From the NCBI RefSeq assembly GCF_025950085.1, contig NZ_JAPDDS010000013.1, forward strand, positions 97,806-161,805: DNA of 64,000 nt. Reading direction: 5' to 3'. Below the pieces are notes generated by a model. The model saw only the letters and a program-made list of their open reading frames with translations, was not told the DNA's origin and did not search any database. The DNA comes from Luteolibacter flavescens. Its GTDB lineage: Bacteria > Verrucomicrobiota > Verrucomicrobiia > Verrucomicrobiales > Akkermansiaceae. Below are positions 42,282 through 53,500 of this stretch, in pieces; position 1 is the stretch's first letter; the number at the start of each line of letters is the position of its first letter. Both the position numbers and the translations under genes were made by a program.

Positions 42282-42466
42282 GGTGATAATCGTTGAAAGG
42301 ATTACCCCAACATGGCCCCACCAGACCGGAAGATCAAGGAAACTTCGACATGAGAAACAGTCTCATCTCAATGGCTTTCAATGTATTGCGACTCAATCTC
42401 AAGTGATCCACCGATGGTGATGCGATCCAACCGTAGTGCTACCTCACCGGTTGGTGACGACGATTC

Positions 42467-43009
42467 TCACTCCGCCTTGGAAAGGGCGGCACCGCGGCCG
42501 TGGTCACAAGCGTAGAGCACGTTTTCAGCACCCAGATACAGCAGGGTGAGCGCTTGCGTGGGATGCTGAAAGACCTCCGCACCCGGTTCACCGTCAATCG
42601 ACGGGAACCAGGTGGGAGGTGCCATGTACTCCGGGAGAATCGGCTTGGGAGGCCCGACGGGAATCAGGCCGAAAGTGGTGGGGTCCCTGAGATCGCGAAG
42701 CAGCGTTTCGCTTGGCTGGAGCTTCATGAACCATGCCCAGCGGCTGACGCCATCCTCTCCGGACGACTCGATACGGAGCGCTTCCAGAATGTGGTCATCT
42801 GCCGATGGCTGGCGCTGGAAGCCGCGGTGGAAGACCTCTTCCGGAGCCCAATCGCTACGGAGCGTCTCGCCCGGGGCCTGTGGCATCATTTCCGCCACTC
42901 CCACCTCGTCCCCCGCCGCCCAAGTCTCCCCGCGCAATGCCAGCCAGCCACCGATGGCAGCGACGGCTGCCAGGGCGATGCCTGTGGTGACTTTGGCGGG
43001 GTGGTTCAT
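42467..43009 (-). CDS. hypothetical protein with N-terminal membrane anchor
   Basis: This protein has 180 residues from the ATG at 43009. The first 25 residues form a membrane helix or signal (KVTTGIALAAVAAIGGWLAL). The rest is Pro/Glu-rich without a recognised domain. It is divergent from the two-component system. No functional call is possible. Confidence 0.58.
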   Translation of the reverse strand: MNHPAKVTTGIALAAVAAIGGWLALRGETWAAGDEVGVAEMMPQAPGETLRSDWAPEEVFHRGFQRQPSADDHILEALRIESSGEDGVSRWAWFMKLQPSETLLRDLRDPTTFGLIPVGPPKPILPEYMAPPTWFPSIDGEPGAEVFQHPTQALTLLYLGAENVLYACDHGRGAALSKAE

Positions 43010-43259
43010 GTCAGCGGACTGAGCAGGAGCGGATGGAGCCGCGGGAAGCACTCCGGGGTTAAGATGCTTCCAGATGGTTAAGAAACGCGAACCTTCGGCC
43101 CGCTACGCAAATCGGATCGTGAAACCTGCGCACCAACGCACGCCGTCTTTGACGAATGCGGCAGAATATTTAACGAATCGGGCAGAGGGGTGAGGAATCC
43201 CACTTCCGGGTGAGGAAGTGGTTGGCGGCTTGCCCCTGCCACGTCATGGAGTCTCCATC

Positions 43260-44381
43260 GTGGCACAGCAAAGCACGGCCGTGATTCGAAAAGCGATGAA
43301 ACTCTTGGAGGCGGGCGCAGCCACAGAGGCGTCCGCACGGCGGAGGCTCTTCTGGACCTTGCAGATCAGCGGCTGGGCGACCGTGGGGGTGATGTCCCTC
43401 TATCCGCTGCTGCAAATCTTCGATGCCGGGACCATCGTCGTCATCCTCGTGCTCCGCTTCATCTCGGGCATCCTGGTCACGCTGGGGATGCGGGAGATTT
43501 TCCGCCGGCTGCCATGGCGCGAGTGGGCCTGGTGGAAGCTGGGCTCCGGCGTGCTGGTCTTCTGCATGATCGTGGGTCCGCTGGACTCCCTCGCCACACA
43601 CTTCCTTGCCCGGTTCATCACGGCGGACTCCGTGCCTTCCGGGATCTTCTCCTTCCTGCTGACGATGAGCATGCTGCTGCGGGCGAGCATCCTCACGATC
43701 TGGAGCCTCCTCTACTTCGGCATCAAGGTGTGGCTGGAAACCGCGGAGGTAAAGCTGCGCGCCGCCGAGAGCGAGGCCGCCGCGCGCACGAGCGAGCTGA
43801 GGCAACTCCGCTCCCAGGTGAACCCGCATTTCCTCTTCAACGCGCTCAATTCCATCCTCGCAGAGAAGGACAACCCGGATGCTGTGGAAAAGCTCACGCA
43901 GGAGCTGGCGGGCTACCTGCGCTTCTCGCTGAGACCGACGGGTGACTGCCAGTTGCTCGGCGAGGAAGTCGATGCACTGCAGCACTACCTGAGTGTCGAG
44001 AAGGCGAGATTTGAGGAAAAGCTGCTCCACTCCGTGCGCATCTCGCCCGAGGCGCGGAACTGCCGCGTGCCCGTTTCCACGGTGCAGCCACTGGTGGAGA
44101 ATGCGATGAAGTATGGCTGGAAGACGAGCCCCATCCCGCTGCAACTCCAGCTCTCCGCGGAGATATTGCCCGACTCCGGAGCGCTACAGGTGACCGTGGC
44201 GAATACAGGACGCTGGCAGGAATTTGACGCCACCCGCTCGCATGGCATCGGACTGTCGAACCTGCGGCGGAGACTGGAATTGCTTTTCGGCAGCGAGGCG
44301 CGTCTGACTCACGAAGCCACGGGCGACGGATGGGTCAGGGTGAGCGTCCTGATTCCCCGCGAGAGCCTGCTACCCTCATGA
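43260..44381 (+). CDS. LytS/YehU-type sensor histidine kinase
   Basis: This protein has 373 residues from GTG at 43260 (GGAG 8 bases upstream); GTG at 43218 or ATG at 43296 are alternatives. Four or so membrane segments occupy about residues 35-170. A coiled region precedes the His_kinase domain with the phospho-acceptor block LRSQVNPHFLFNALNSI. The ATPase part shows QPLVENAMKYGW and SHGIGLSNLRRRLELLFG. No extracellular sensor domain is present. It is translationally coupled to the response-regulator gene. Confidence 0.88.
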   Translation: MAQQSTAVIRKAMKLLEAGAATEASARRRLFWTLQISGWATVGVMSLYPLLQIFDAGTIVVILVLRFISGILVTLGMREIFRRLPWREWAWWKLGSGVLVFCMIVGPLDSLATHFLARFITADSVPSGIFSFLLTMSMLLRASILTIWSLLYFGIKVWLETAEVKLRAAESEAAARTSELRQLRSQVNPHFLFNALNSILAEKDNPDAVEKLTQELAGYLRFSLRPTGDCQLLGEEVDALQHYLSVEKARFEEKLLHSVRISPEARNCRVPVSTVQPLVENAMKYGWKTSPIPLQLQLSAEILPDSGALQVTVANTGRWQEFDATRSHGIGLSNLRRRLELLFGSEARLTHEATGDGWVRVSVLIPRESLLPS

Positions 44382-45139
44382 TCATGACCAAGCCGTGCAA
44401 AGCCCTGATCATCGATGACGAGCGCCTGGCCCGGAAGCGCCTGCGCGATCTGCTGTCGGCGCATCCACGGATCAGCGTGGTGGGCGAGGCGGACGGGGTG
44501 CAGGCTGCCGCCAGTCTCTGCGCGGAGCTCCAGCCGGACCTCCTCTTCCTGGACATCGAGATGCCGCCGCACAATGGCTTCGACCTGCTACCGCTGCTAC
44601 AGGATGGGCCCGCCGCGCCGGACGTGGTCTTTGTCACCGCGCACGAGAGCTTCGCGATCCGGGCTTTTGAAGTGAGCGCGCTGGACTACCTGCTGAAGCC
44701 GATCCACCCGGACCGGCTGGAAATCACCATCCGGAAGCTGGAAGCAGCGCCTAGACCCGGCATACCGGAGAAATTCGCCGATCAGGATGCCTGGACCATG
44801 ACCTCCAAGATCGCACTGGGCGACAGAAGTACGACACATCTCGTAGTTGTCGCGTCGATCGTGCATATCCAAGCGTTGGGGGCCTATTCGCGGGTCCATC
44901 TGACGGACAAGCCACCGATGATCGTGCTGCGTAGCATTTCCGAGTGGGAAAAGCGTCTCCCCTCCTCCGGCTTTTGCCGAGTGGACCGCTCGCTGATCGT
45001 CCAGTCGGGCATGATCCGGAAGATGGCTACGAAGTCCCGCGACGAGACCGAGATCGTCATGGAAGGTCTTCAGGCCCCCCTGACCCTCGGACGGGCAGCG
45101 ACTGCCCGGCTGAAGAAGCAGCTCAAGGAAATCGAGTAA
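44378..45139 (+). CDS. LytTR-type response regulator
   Basis: This protein has 253 residues. The receiver domain has the acidic pair D13/D14, the phospho-acceptor D59 (LLFLDIEMPP) and the Lys in LDYLLKPI. The C-terminal LytTR DNA-binding domain reads VASIVHIQALGAYSRVHLTD, GFCRVDRSLIVQ and PLTLGRAATARLKKQL. The ATG lies in the ATGA overlap with the kinase gene. Targets are unknown; the neighbouring large secreted-protein genes are candidates. Confidence 0.9.
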   Translation: MIMTKPCKALIIDDERLARKRLRDLLSAHPRISVVGEADGVQAAASLCAELQPDLLFLDIEMPPHNGFDLLPLLQDGPAAPDVVFVTAHESFAIRAFEVSALDYLLKPIHPDRLEITIRKLEAAPRPGIPEKFADQDAWTMTSKIALGDRSTTHLVVVASIVHIQALGAYSRVHLTDKPPMIVLRSISEWEKRLPSSGFCRVDRSLIVQSGMIRKMATKSRDETEIVMEGLQAPLTLGRAATARLKKQLKEIE

Positions 45140-45187
45140 TCCGCGGACCAGTTCTCCGCGAAGAACCGGCCCGGCGGAAAATCTGCG

Positions 45188-48100
45188 TTACTCCGGAAGC
45201 GGCTCGAAGATCAGGATGACGAACTTCCTCTCCCCGGTCGCCGGAACTTCGACCACATAGTGCTCCCGCTGCTCCTGCGTGAGAGCCGTGATGTCCTGCG
45301 GCGTCAGCGAGGCGATGCGGTTTCCCGAGTTCGTGATATCCGCGAGATCGCTGCTCGCGTGCAGATGGTAGTGGCCCACCGGCTTCAACTCGGGACAGAC
45401 GATCTGGATGCCGGTGGCGGTTACCGCGCATTCCAGGCGGAAGGTCAGGTCGTCATTCGGGTCCTTGGGATCCATTCCGAGACGATACTCGGCGAAGTTG
45501 TCCAAGCCCCCGCCGTCCGCATCGGGTTCCGATTCGCCGGTTAGCTCGTGTTCCTCCAGCCAGTCCTCAAAGCCCAGGGTCTCGATAGTGACCGTTGCGG
45601 GCTCGGAAAGCCGGTTCGCCGCGTCCTTCGCCCGCACCTCAAAGGTGTAGGACGCGCCTGTGGCCAGGCCTCCGATCGTGTGACCGAGGGTGGTCACCGT
45701 GGCGATGGGCAGGGACTCGCCGACCCGGGTGATCTGGTATCCGGTCACGCCGACATTGTCAGTGGCTGCGGTCCACGAGAGATGCACCGCATGATACTCC
45801 GGCTCAGCGGCGAGATCACCCGGCGGCGAGGGATTCTCCTCATCCGAAAGCGTCGTCACGGTGAGCAGCGCGGGATCGGAGATATTCTCTTCCTCGTCGA
45901 TTGCCACGACCTGGTAATGGTATGCGATGCCGCTCTCCAATCCTGTGTCCTCGAAGGCGAGGCCGTTGACCGAGCCGACGACGTCGCCATTCCGGCTGAT
46001 GCGGTAGCGATCGACTCCAGTGCCGCCCTCATCGAACGAGGCTGACCACGAAAGCAGGACGGAATTCATCGTCGGGACGCCTGCCAGATTTCCCGGCGTC
46101 GTCGGCGCTGCACTGTCCGGCAGGGTGGTCGCCACGATCGTTGCATCCGGCGAGATGTTCCCCCGGGCATCCACGGCCCGGACCACATAGGAGTATGGGA
46201 TTCCGGGATCGAGACCGACATCGGCATAGCTCGTGCCGGTCACCGTTGCGATGGGGTCCGTAACGCTATCGCGGTAGATCCGGTAGCCAGTGACGCCGAT
46301 GAAATCGAAAGGCACCGTCCATGTCAGGTCGATGGACGTGACATGCGCGGTCGCCGCCAGATTCTCCGGAGCATCGGGAGGAGTAGTGTCGAACAGCGTC
46401 GTCACCGGAATGCTCGCCGCCCCGGACTCGCGGCCCGAGGTGTCGATCGCGATCACCTTGTAAGAATAAGCGGTCCCGTCATGGAGACCTTCATCAAGGA
46501 AGGTGAGACCCTCCACCGTGCCGAGGATGACATCGCCGCGTTCGATGCGGTAGCCATCGACCGCCACATTGTCGGTCGAGGCGGACCAGGAAAGCCCCAC
46601 CGTGGTCACAGTGGCAGTGGCAGCCAACGATTCAGGAACCGACGGCGGAAGGAGATCCGCATCGGTGATGATCGCGACATGGGCCTTTGAGGAAAGATTC
46701 CCCGCACCATCCACCGCGGCTACCCGGAAGTCATACGAGGTGGCAGGATCCAGACCGGTGACCACGTAGCTCGTGCCCGTCACCGTGGCGATGGGCAGCG
46801 TGTCTTCCCCGCGATAGATGCGGTAGCCAACGACTCCGACATTGTCCCCGGCAGCATTCCAAGTGAGGGACACCGACTGCAAATCGGGATCTGCCGCAAG
46901 ACTGCCAGGCTCCTCCGGGGCGATGGTGTCGGGCACGACGACCACCGCGAGCGGCGTACTCGCCCGGCTACCCTTGCCCAGACGCCCCTTCCCGATCTTG
47001 AAGACCGGATCGGCGGCATTACCCGCGATAGAAACTTGCACCGAGGTCGATGCCGCCGACGGGGAAATACGGGCCACATAGTAGTAGCCGGAGCCACGGA
47101 ACTTCTGGACCGTGCCGCCAGTCACCTGGAGATCGGATGCAGCGAAATTCTCGACATCCATGTCGAAGGCGATCGTCACGTCGAATGGCCCCATGACCGG
47201 TGCGACGGGGCCGGTGACGTGCACGCGGGCGGGCCGTTTGTTGTAGCCGGGATTGTATTCCTGAGGGTCAGGCGTATTCGGCCAGGTGCCCGAGTTCAGC
47301 GTCGTCCACGTGGTGCCGTTCGCGCTGTAGTCCACGACATACTGATAAATCCGGCCGTCTTCGGAATTGAGCCGAGGGAAGTATTTGAAGCCACCAATCT
47401 CCCGCGTCTCCCCAAGGTCGAAGACGAGGTAGTGCGGATGATTCGGGGCGGTGTTCCCTCCCGGATTCGTGGACTGCCAGAAGTTCGTGGACGCCCCGTC
47501 ATTGCCATCACTCGCCTCGCCGGGAAGGGCCCCATCGGCGGAGATACCCGGATCAAACCCACCGCTCCCATTCTCGCGCAAATAGCTCACGCCGACCTGA
47601 TTCGCCGGGATGCGCTCGCCCTTGTAGTCGAGGATGGCGAACTCGGCCACGGCAGCGTAGCGACGGCGACCGGTGATGGACTTCAAGCGCACGTAACGCG
47701 CCTGCGGACCATGACCCAGCGTCGGCTGGAATTCCTGGGCGGTCAGCCCGCCGATGTAGCCCTGCAGGTCCGCTACGCCCTGGGCATGTGCCATGTTCTT
47801 TGCCAGCGGCGGCATCGCATTGCCATCGCCCACCGCTGCGGCACGGACGTAGACGGCGGAGAGAGAAGTATTGCCCGGTTTGATATAGCGGCCGTCCGGA
47901 CCAAGCTCCTCGTAACGCGTCGGGACCGCATCGATCAGATTCTGCTCCACAAGCGACGTGGCCAATCTCGCATCGAAGCCTTCACCCGAGGCACCCGGCT
48001 GGTGGCAGTGCGAGCAATTCGTATCAAGATACGACCGGATGCGATGCTCCAGCGGAGCGGTCTCGTCGTCGAGAGCGCGGGCCTCGATGAAGTCCTCGAT

Positions 48101-50146
48101 CTGCGTCGCCGTGAGTGTCACGTCGAACATACCCAGATCATTGAGCGTCGAGAGTTGGTTGGCCGTTCGACCGGTCGCCGGGTAGAAGGAGAGCGTATTG
48201 AGATGAGCCGTGCGCACGCCGAGCGCCTGCCCCGCCACGTCATTGTGGCATACCATGCAATCGCCGCGCGAGGGGTAGCTCCACGTCTTGTGCTCCGTGC
48301 CGCTGCCGGTGTTGTAGTCGTAGGTCTCGTTGAGGCCGCCTTCCATCAGCTCGGCGTCGGTGCCGGCGGCGTTCCACTTGTAGGTGACGCCGTATTTCTG
48401 TCCGCCGGTGGTGCAGATGAGGAAGCGCGTTTCCAGCCGCTTCACCGCGGATGGATTGTTTGCATCGATCGGTGCCTCGAAGTGCTTCACGAAAACGGTG
48501 CCCGCGGGGAACACCCAGTTGCCCTTCGCGCTGAAAATCACGTCCTCCGCGGGAGTGTTGAAAGAGCCGTCATTCGGCACGATCATCCAGCGGCGCTTGT
48601 GCGAACCGTCCGACCACAGGGGATTCGGCACGTCATACGGAATGACGCCCGGCGCGGGCGTGAGCGTGGCCAGATCCGTGAAGACACCCGTCTGCGAAAG
48701 CAGGTGAGGCGGCTCCGCTGAGACAGCAGGCTCGGCCAGCTTCATGATGCGCCCATCGGTGCTGCTTACTCCACCGAGATCCATCATATAGATCTCGCCC
48801 TCGGCATCCGTGGAGAAGTTCGCGAGACCCTTCTTCGTCCCCGTGCGGAAAGACGAAAACATTTCGGTGACGACCGGCGATCCGCCACCCGTGGGCAGCT
48901 CGATACTCCAGATGCGGCCGCGACCGTGGTCGCCGAAGATCACCTTGCCACCGAGGAAGGAAGCCCAGCGCGCGCCGCGATAGCGCATGCCGCCGATGAT
49001 GCTGTTTCCCACCGAGTGATCATAGGTGTGGGTCGGTGTGGTCTCGACATCGACGAGGATATTCGGATCGGTGCGCGAGTCGCTCTGCTCGGGACCTTCC
49101 TTGTAGGCCCATTGGCAATTGCTGCCCTTCACCACGCGGCTGAGTTCTTCCCAGCTCGTCTGCCCCACATCGCCTACCCAGATATCCCCGGTCGGCGGAT
49201 CGTAGTGGGCGGAGTGAGGGCTGCGCAAACCGACAGCATAATATTCCTCCAGGACACTACCGCCGGCATCGATCCACGGATTGTCATTCGGAATGCCATA
49301 GCCTTGCGAATAACTTGCGGGCCATCCGGAGGGCCGCGGCACCGGCGTGCCATAGATCGCCCAATTCGGATCATCCTTCGGCTGCCGCACGATGGCATGC
49401 GATCCGGGCTTGCCGGGATAATAGTCCACATCGATGCGCAGGACACCGGAAAAGAAGCCCATGTTGATGCGCTGGGCATTCTTGAGCGTATCGGCACTGC
49501 TACCACCGTCGCCGAGCGTCACATACAAGTAGCCGGCGGTATCGAAGAACAAGGCTCCGCCATTATGATAGCGATGCGGGTCGTATTGCGAAATGAGGAT
49601 CTGCTCGCTGCCCGGGACGATGGTGCCGGTCGCGGGATTCCACTCGAGGCGCGACAGCACCCAGTAGCTGCGGTCCGGATCACTGACGCCAGCATTCGCC
49701 TTGCGGTTGTAGCAGGCGAAGACCGAGTGCTCTCCCGGTTGACCGGCCTGGCCGAATTTCGGGTGGAAGACCAAGCTGTAGAATCCCTGGTCCTCCGATA
49801 CTTGCGTGACCGCCGTCATGTCCATCACCTGGACACGCTGCGCCATCGTCGCGGCCGGATTCTTCGGGATTCGCCAGGCAAGGCCGGTCTTGCCTGTCAC
49901 CAGAAATTGATTCTGCCCCGGGATCTCCGTGAGCATCATCGGGTCGGTGAAGGTCAGGCTGGGGAACGCATTCACCACGGCCCAACCGGACGGATCGCCG
50001 GGAGCAGTGGACGGGAATACGCCGCCGACATAGGACGCGATGGGCACGGGGGTGTCCAGGCCGGGGGTGGTTACAGCTTGCGCGGCGGTTCCACTCAGGG
50101 AGAGGAGGAGGGACGCGAGCAGACGCAGGCTCCGCATGTGTGACAT
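45188..50146 (-). CDS. giant secreted sugar-dehydrogenase/diheme cytochrome/fibronectin III protein
   Basis: This protein has about 1650 residues with a signal peptide. A glucose/sorbosone-dehydrogenase-like beta-propeller comes first (LVFHPKFGQAGQ, YGIPNDNPW, VGLRSPHSAHYDPPTGDIWVGDVGQ). A cytochrome-like region with two haem-binding motifs follows (CMVCH and CSHCH). A discoidin-like stretch comes next, then a region of about 100 residues. Five fibronectin type III domains (PPSVPESLAATATVTT...) precede a short Asp-rich tail (DADGGGLDNFAEYRLGMDP). The protein probably oxidises sugars at the cell surface. The exact start among three close methionines is unsure. Confidence 0.82.
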   Translation of the reverse strand: MSHMRSLRLLASLLLSLSGTAAQAVTTPGLDTPVPIASYVGGVFPSTAPGDPSGWAVVNAFPSLTFTDPMMLTEIPGQNQFLVTGKTGLAWRIPKNPAATMAQRVQVMDMTAVTQVSEDQGFYSLVFHPKFGQAGQPGEHSVFACYNRKANAGVSDPDRSYWVLSRLEWNPATGTIVPGSEQILISQYDPHRYHNGGALFFDTAGYLYVTLGDGGSSADTLKNAQRINMGFFSGVLRIDVDYYPGKPGSHAIVRQPKDDPNWAIYGTPVPRPSGWPASYSQGYGIPNDNPWIDAGGSVLEEYYAVGLRSPHSAHYDPPTGDIWVGDVGQTSWEELSRVVKGSNCQWAYKEGPEQSDSRTDPNILVDVETTPTHTYDHSVGNSIIGGMRYRGARWASFLGGKVIFGDHGRGRIWSIELPTGGGSPVVTEMFSSFRTGTKKGLANFSTDAEGEIYMMDLGGVSSTDGRIMKLAEPAVSAEPPHLLSQTGVFTDLATLTPAPGVIPYDVPNPLWSDGSHKRRWMIVPNDGSFNTPAEDVIFSAKGNWVFPAGTVFVKHFEAPIDANNPSAVKRLETRFLICTTGGQKYGVTYKWNAAGTDAELMEGGLNETYDYNTGSGTEHKTWSYPSRGDCMVCHNDVAGQALGVRTAHLNTLSFYPATGRTANQLSTLNDLGMFDVTLTATQIEDFIEARALDDETAPLEHRIRSYLDTNCSHCHQPGASGEGFDARLATSLVEQNLIDAVPTRYEELGPDGRYIKPGNTSLSAVYVRAAAVGDGNAMPPLAKNMAHAQGVADLQGYIGGLTAQEFQPTLGHGPQARYVRLKSITGRRRYAAVAEFAILDYKGERIPANQVGVSYLRENGSGGFDPGISADGALPGEASDGNDGASTNFWQSTNPGGNTAPNHPHYLVFDLGETREIGGFKYFPRLNSEDGRIYQYVVDYSANGTTWTTLNSGTWPNTPDPQEYNPGYNKRPARVHVTGPVAPVMGPFDVTIAFDMDVENFAASDLQVTGGTVQKFRGSGYYYVARISPSAASTSVQVSIAGNAADPVFKIGKGRLGKGSRASTPLAVVVVPDTIAPEEPGSLAADPDLQSVSLTWNAAGDNVGVVGYRIYRGEDTLPIATVTGTSYVVTGLDPATSYDFRVAAVDGAGNLSSKAHVAIITDADLLPPSVPESLAATATVTTVGLSWSASTDNVAVDGYRIERGDVILGTVEGLTFLDEGLHDGTAYSYKVIAIDTSGRESGAASIPVTTLFDTTPPDAPENLAATAHVTSIDLTWTVPFDFIGVTGYRIYRDSVTDPIATVTGTSYADVGLDPGIPYSYVVRAVDARGNISPDATIVATTLPDSAAPTTPGNLAGVPTMNSVLLSWSASFDEGGTGVDRYRISRNGDVVGSVNGLAFEDTGLESGIAYHYQVVAIDEEENISDPALLTVTTLSDEENPSPPGDLAAEPEYHAVHLSWTAATDNVGVTGYQITRVGESLPIATVTTLGHTIGGLATGASYTFEVRAKDAANRLSEPATVTIETLGFEDWLEEHELTGESEPDADGGGLDNFAEYRLGMDPKDPNDDLTFRLECAVTATGIQIVCPELKPVGHYHLHASSDLADITNSGNRIASLTPQDITALTQEQREHYVVEVPATGERKFVILIFEPLPE

Positions 50147-50553
50147 TGGGGGGAAATGCACGTCGGCAGCACTATTCAGCTAATAGGACTATGCAACTCA
50201 ATTATCTATACACCCATGAATACCTGAGGATTAATGAACATCAAAACCATCAACCAAACTTAAGAAACACACATCCGCGAAAAATCCGAAACGAATTGGC
50301 ACCCGGTTAAAAAAGCTGGTTCATGATAACACTTTTTCTTACAGAGCAGCCGTCCGCCGCTCCGCAACGGACACCCTCCCACCCCGGATTTCCAAGTCCG
50401 GGTTATCCCCCCCCTAGGAAATGAAAAGACATCCCGGCGAGCTTCCACGAGCTTCACCCTCAGAGGAACCGCGCACGAACGGCACATCGTATCTGGCGTA
50501 ATAATTGCTTCCACGCCCGACGGCCTGAAGCATTCCCGTCCGAGTCCTCCCCC
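50147..50553. other. divergent intergenic region
   Basis: This stretch of about 407 bases separates the giant dehydrogenase gene from the divergent FG-GAP protein gene. It is AT-richer than average, with TTAA-rich segments around 50200-50340. A short perfect hairpin CCCGGA/TCCGGG lies at 50383-50402. No gene is seen. Both promoters must lie here, but no clear consensus pair can be named. Confidence 0.6.
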
Positions 50554-53500
50554 ATGTTCTCGCGCCTCCCCCGCATTCCATGCATAGGAATGACCGGCAT
50601 CCTTTTGTGGATATCGGGCAGTACGGATATGATATCGGCGCAAGTGCCGAATACCCTGCGCCACTCGCTCTATGCACCGCGCACCGCTCCACAGAAATTT
50701 TGCAAGCAGGGCGCGTGCGTGGCTCTGGATGGCGGCCTCGCGGTGGTCGGTGCGCCGATGTATGACCAGCATGAAATCACCAGCCCGGACATCGGCGCGG
50801 TGCGCGTGCATGACGTGGCGACCGGCCTGCTGCGCCATGAATTCAAGAGCCCGGAGCGCACGCCCTTCGGCTACTTCGGACAAGCCGTCGCCATCTCCGG
50901 CAATCGCGTGGTGGTCGGCTCGGACTTGCCGGTCGGCGATTCGCAGCGCGCGGGAAAGGTGCATGTCTTCGACCTGAGTGCGGCCACGCCATCGACTCCT
51001 GTAGTGACGCTGACCCACCCCGATCCCACGGCGGATGATTTGTTCGGTCACTCCGTCGCGATCCATGGAAACATCGTTGTCGTGGGTGTGTGGCTCGATG
51101 ATGAGGGAGCGGAGAATTCCGGCAGCGCCTTCGTTTACGACCTCGGCTCGGCGACGCCGGATGTCCCCGTTCATCACCTCGAGAATCCGACACCAGCGGA
51201 GAATGACAGCTTCGGCGTGGCCGTCGGCGTCTCGGGAACGCGGGTGGTGGTCGGCAGCCATGGCGACGACACGCTCGCGAGCAATGCAGGAGCAGCCTAT
51301 GTTTTCGATCTCCTGTCCGGCACTCCCGGTGTGCCGGTGGCGACGCTGACGCTCCCAAGCGGCGCGCAGAATGATGGCTTCGGACACTCGCTCTCGATGT
51401 CCGGAAACAAGGTGGCAATCGGCGCAGAGGGTGCGAATGCAGGAGCGACGAACGCGGGCAAGGTGGCCGTCTTCGACCTCGCATCACCCTCGGCTCCCCC
51501 AATCGTGCTATCCAGCCCGGCACCACAGGAGCATGGCTACTTTGGTACCTCGGTCTCGCTTCACGGGACGCGACTCGTCGTGGGCGAGTATCGCAAGGAT
51601 CTCACGGTGGAGGATGCGGGCGTCTGCCATGTGTATGATCTCGCGGGAAGCACGCCTGGCACGCCGACCCATACCTTGAAGAAGGTCACCCCCGAAGCCG
51701 CAGACTACTTCGGCAATGCCGTGGCGGTCTCCGGCAATACCGTGCTGGCAGGTGCCTTCCATGACGACACCGGGGACAGCGAGTCAGGCAGCAGCTATCT
51801 CTTCGATCTGGGATCAGGCACTCCGCTCGTGCCCACCATGGCGCTTAGCAGCCCGTTGGCGAGTTCGGCGGATCGCTTCGGAGCCGCGGTGGCCATCGCG
51901 GGAGATCTCGTAGTGGTCGGTGCGCCGGACAGCGAATCGGGAGCATCGAAAGCCGGGCGCATCCGCCTCTTCGACCTTGGATCGTCCGACCCAAAGACGC
52001 CGCTCGCGACCATCGAGAATCCATCGCCCGCTGCTGACGATGCCTTCGGGTCCGCAGTCGCCGTCTCTGGAACGCTCTTTGCCGTGGGGACACCAGGCGA
52101 CGACACGGGAGCCATCAATGCGGGCTGCGTGCATGTCTTCAATGCTGCGGCCATTGATCTAACAGAGCCGTCGCTTTTCATCCCCAATCCCCAACCGGGT
52201 GCTGGCGATGAATTCGGGAAGGCCGTGGCAATGTCCGGAAACCTGCTGGTGGTCGGCGTGGCTGCGGACGATGGCGACGGCACCGACTCGGGCCGCGCGT
52301 ATGTCTTCGATCTCGCAGGCAGCAACCCGGCAACGCCAACCAGAATCCTGAACAATCCCAATCCGGCGAACGGGGATCGCTTCGGCGAATCCGTGTCCAT
52401 CTCCGGCACCCGCATCGCCGTGGGAGCGCCCGGTGATGACGCGACGGGAACCGACAGCGGAAAGGCCTACGTCTTCGACCTCTCCAGCCCGACGCCGACT
52501 TCGCCGTGGCTGACCTTTGACAACCCAACGCCATCCGCAGACGACAAATTCGGAAGCTCGGTGGCCATCTCGGAGGATCGCGTCGCGATCAGCTCGCCGG
52601 ATGATGATGCGGGCGCTGCGAATGCGGGGATCGTCCACGTCTATCTGCTCGCCACACCGACAGCCCCGGAAATCTCGCTGCAGGTCCCGACGCCCGCGGC
52701 GAACGATCGCTTCGGCAACTCCGTCTCGATCTCCGGCCCGCGCGTGGTGGTGGGCGCTGCGCTACGTGACAGCCCCACGGATTCGGGCCGTGTTTATTCC
52801 TACAATCTAACAAATCCAACTCCGGGCACGCCCTCCGCGATCAACTCGAAGGGCAGCCCTTCATCCGGTGATCTCTTCGGCTCGTGCGTGGCAGTGGACG
52901 GCACCATCATGGTGATCGGCACGCCATCGGACAACCGCACCGCCACCGACAAGGGCGCGGCCTACATCTTCGGCCCGGCCGCGCCGGAGATCGCAGTCAC
53001 TCATGAAAGCGTCGAGATCACTACCGGCGATGCCGCGGACTTCGGTGCCGTAGCGATGGGCATTGGCGGCGGAGGCAGCACGGTCTTCACGATTTTGAAC
53101 ACGGGTATCACCGGTCTCTCGATCTCCGGCATCACGATGCATGGCGGCAATGCAGACGACTTCACCGTGGTGACCACCGGCATGACGCCAAACATCCCCG
53201 CCGAGGACGACACGACCTTCACCGTGATCCTCACGCCATCGCAGCCCGGACTCCGCACCACCACGCTGCGGATCGCGAACAGCGACGCGAATGAGAACCC
53301 CTTCGAGATCCATCTCAGCGGCCACGGACTCTCCGCGGACAATGACAGTGACGGTGACGGGCTGAATGACGTGGCCGAGCTGCGGATGGCAGCACTGGGC
53401 TTCCGCTGGCAGCACGCCGACCCCGAGTTGGTGGCCATCTTCCAGTCGAGCATGTATGCCGCCGGATTCCATGATCCGGACGACATCGGCTCGATCCGCG

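Noticed and set aside
45142..45160. CGCGGA/TCCGCG hairpin between the convergent response-regulator and giant dehydrogenase genes
   Set aside because: The stem is only 6 bp and no T-run follows on either strand, so it is not called a terminator.
47036..48721. 561-codon plus-strand frame inside the giant dehydrogenase gene
   Set aside because: Antisense shadow; the minus strand encodes haem motifs and a conserved propeller.
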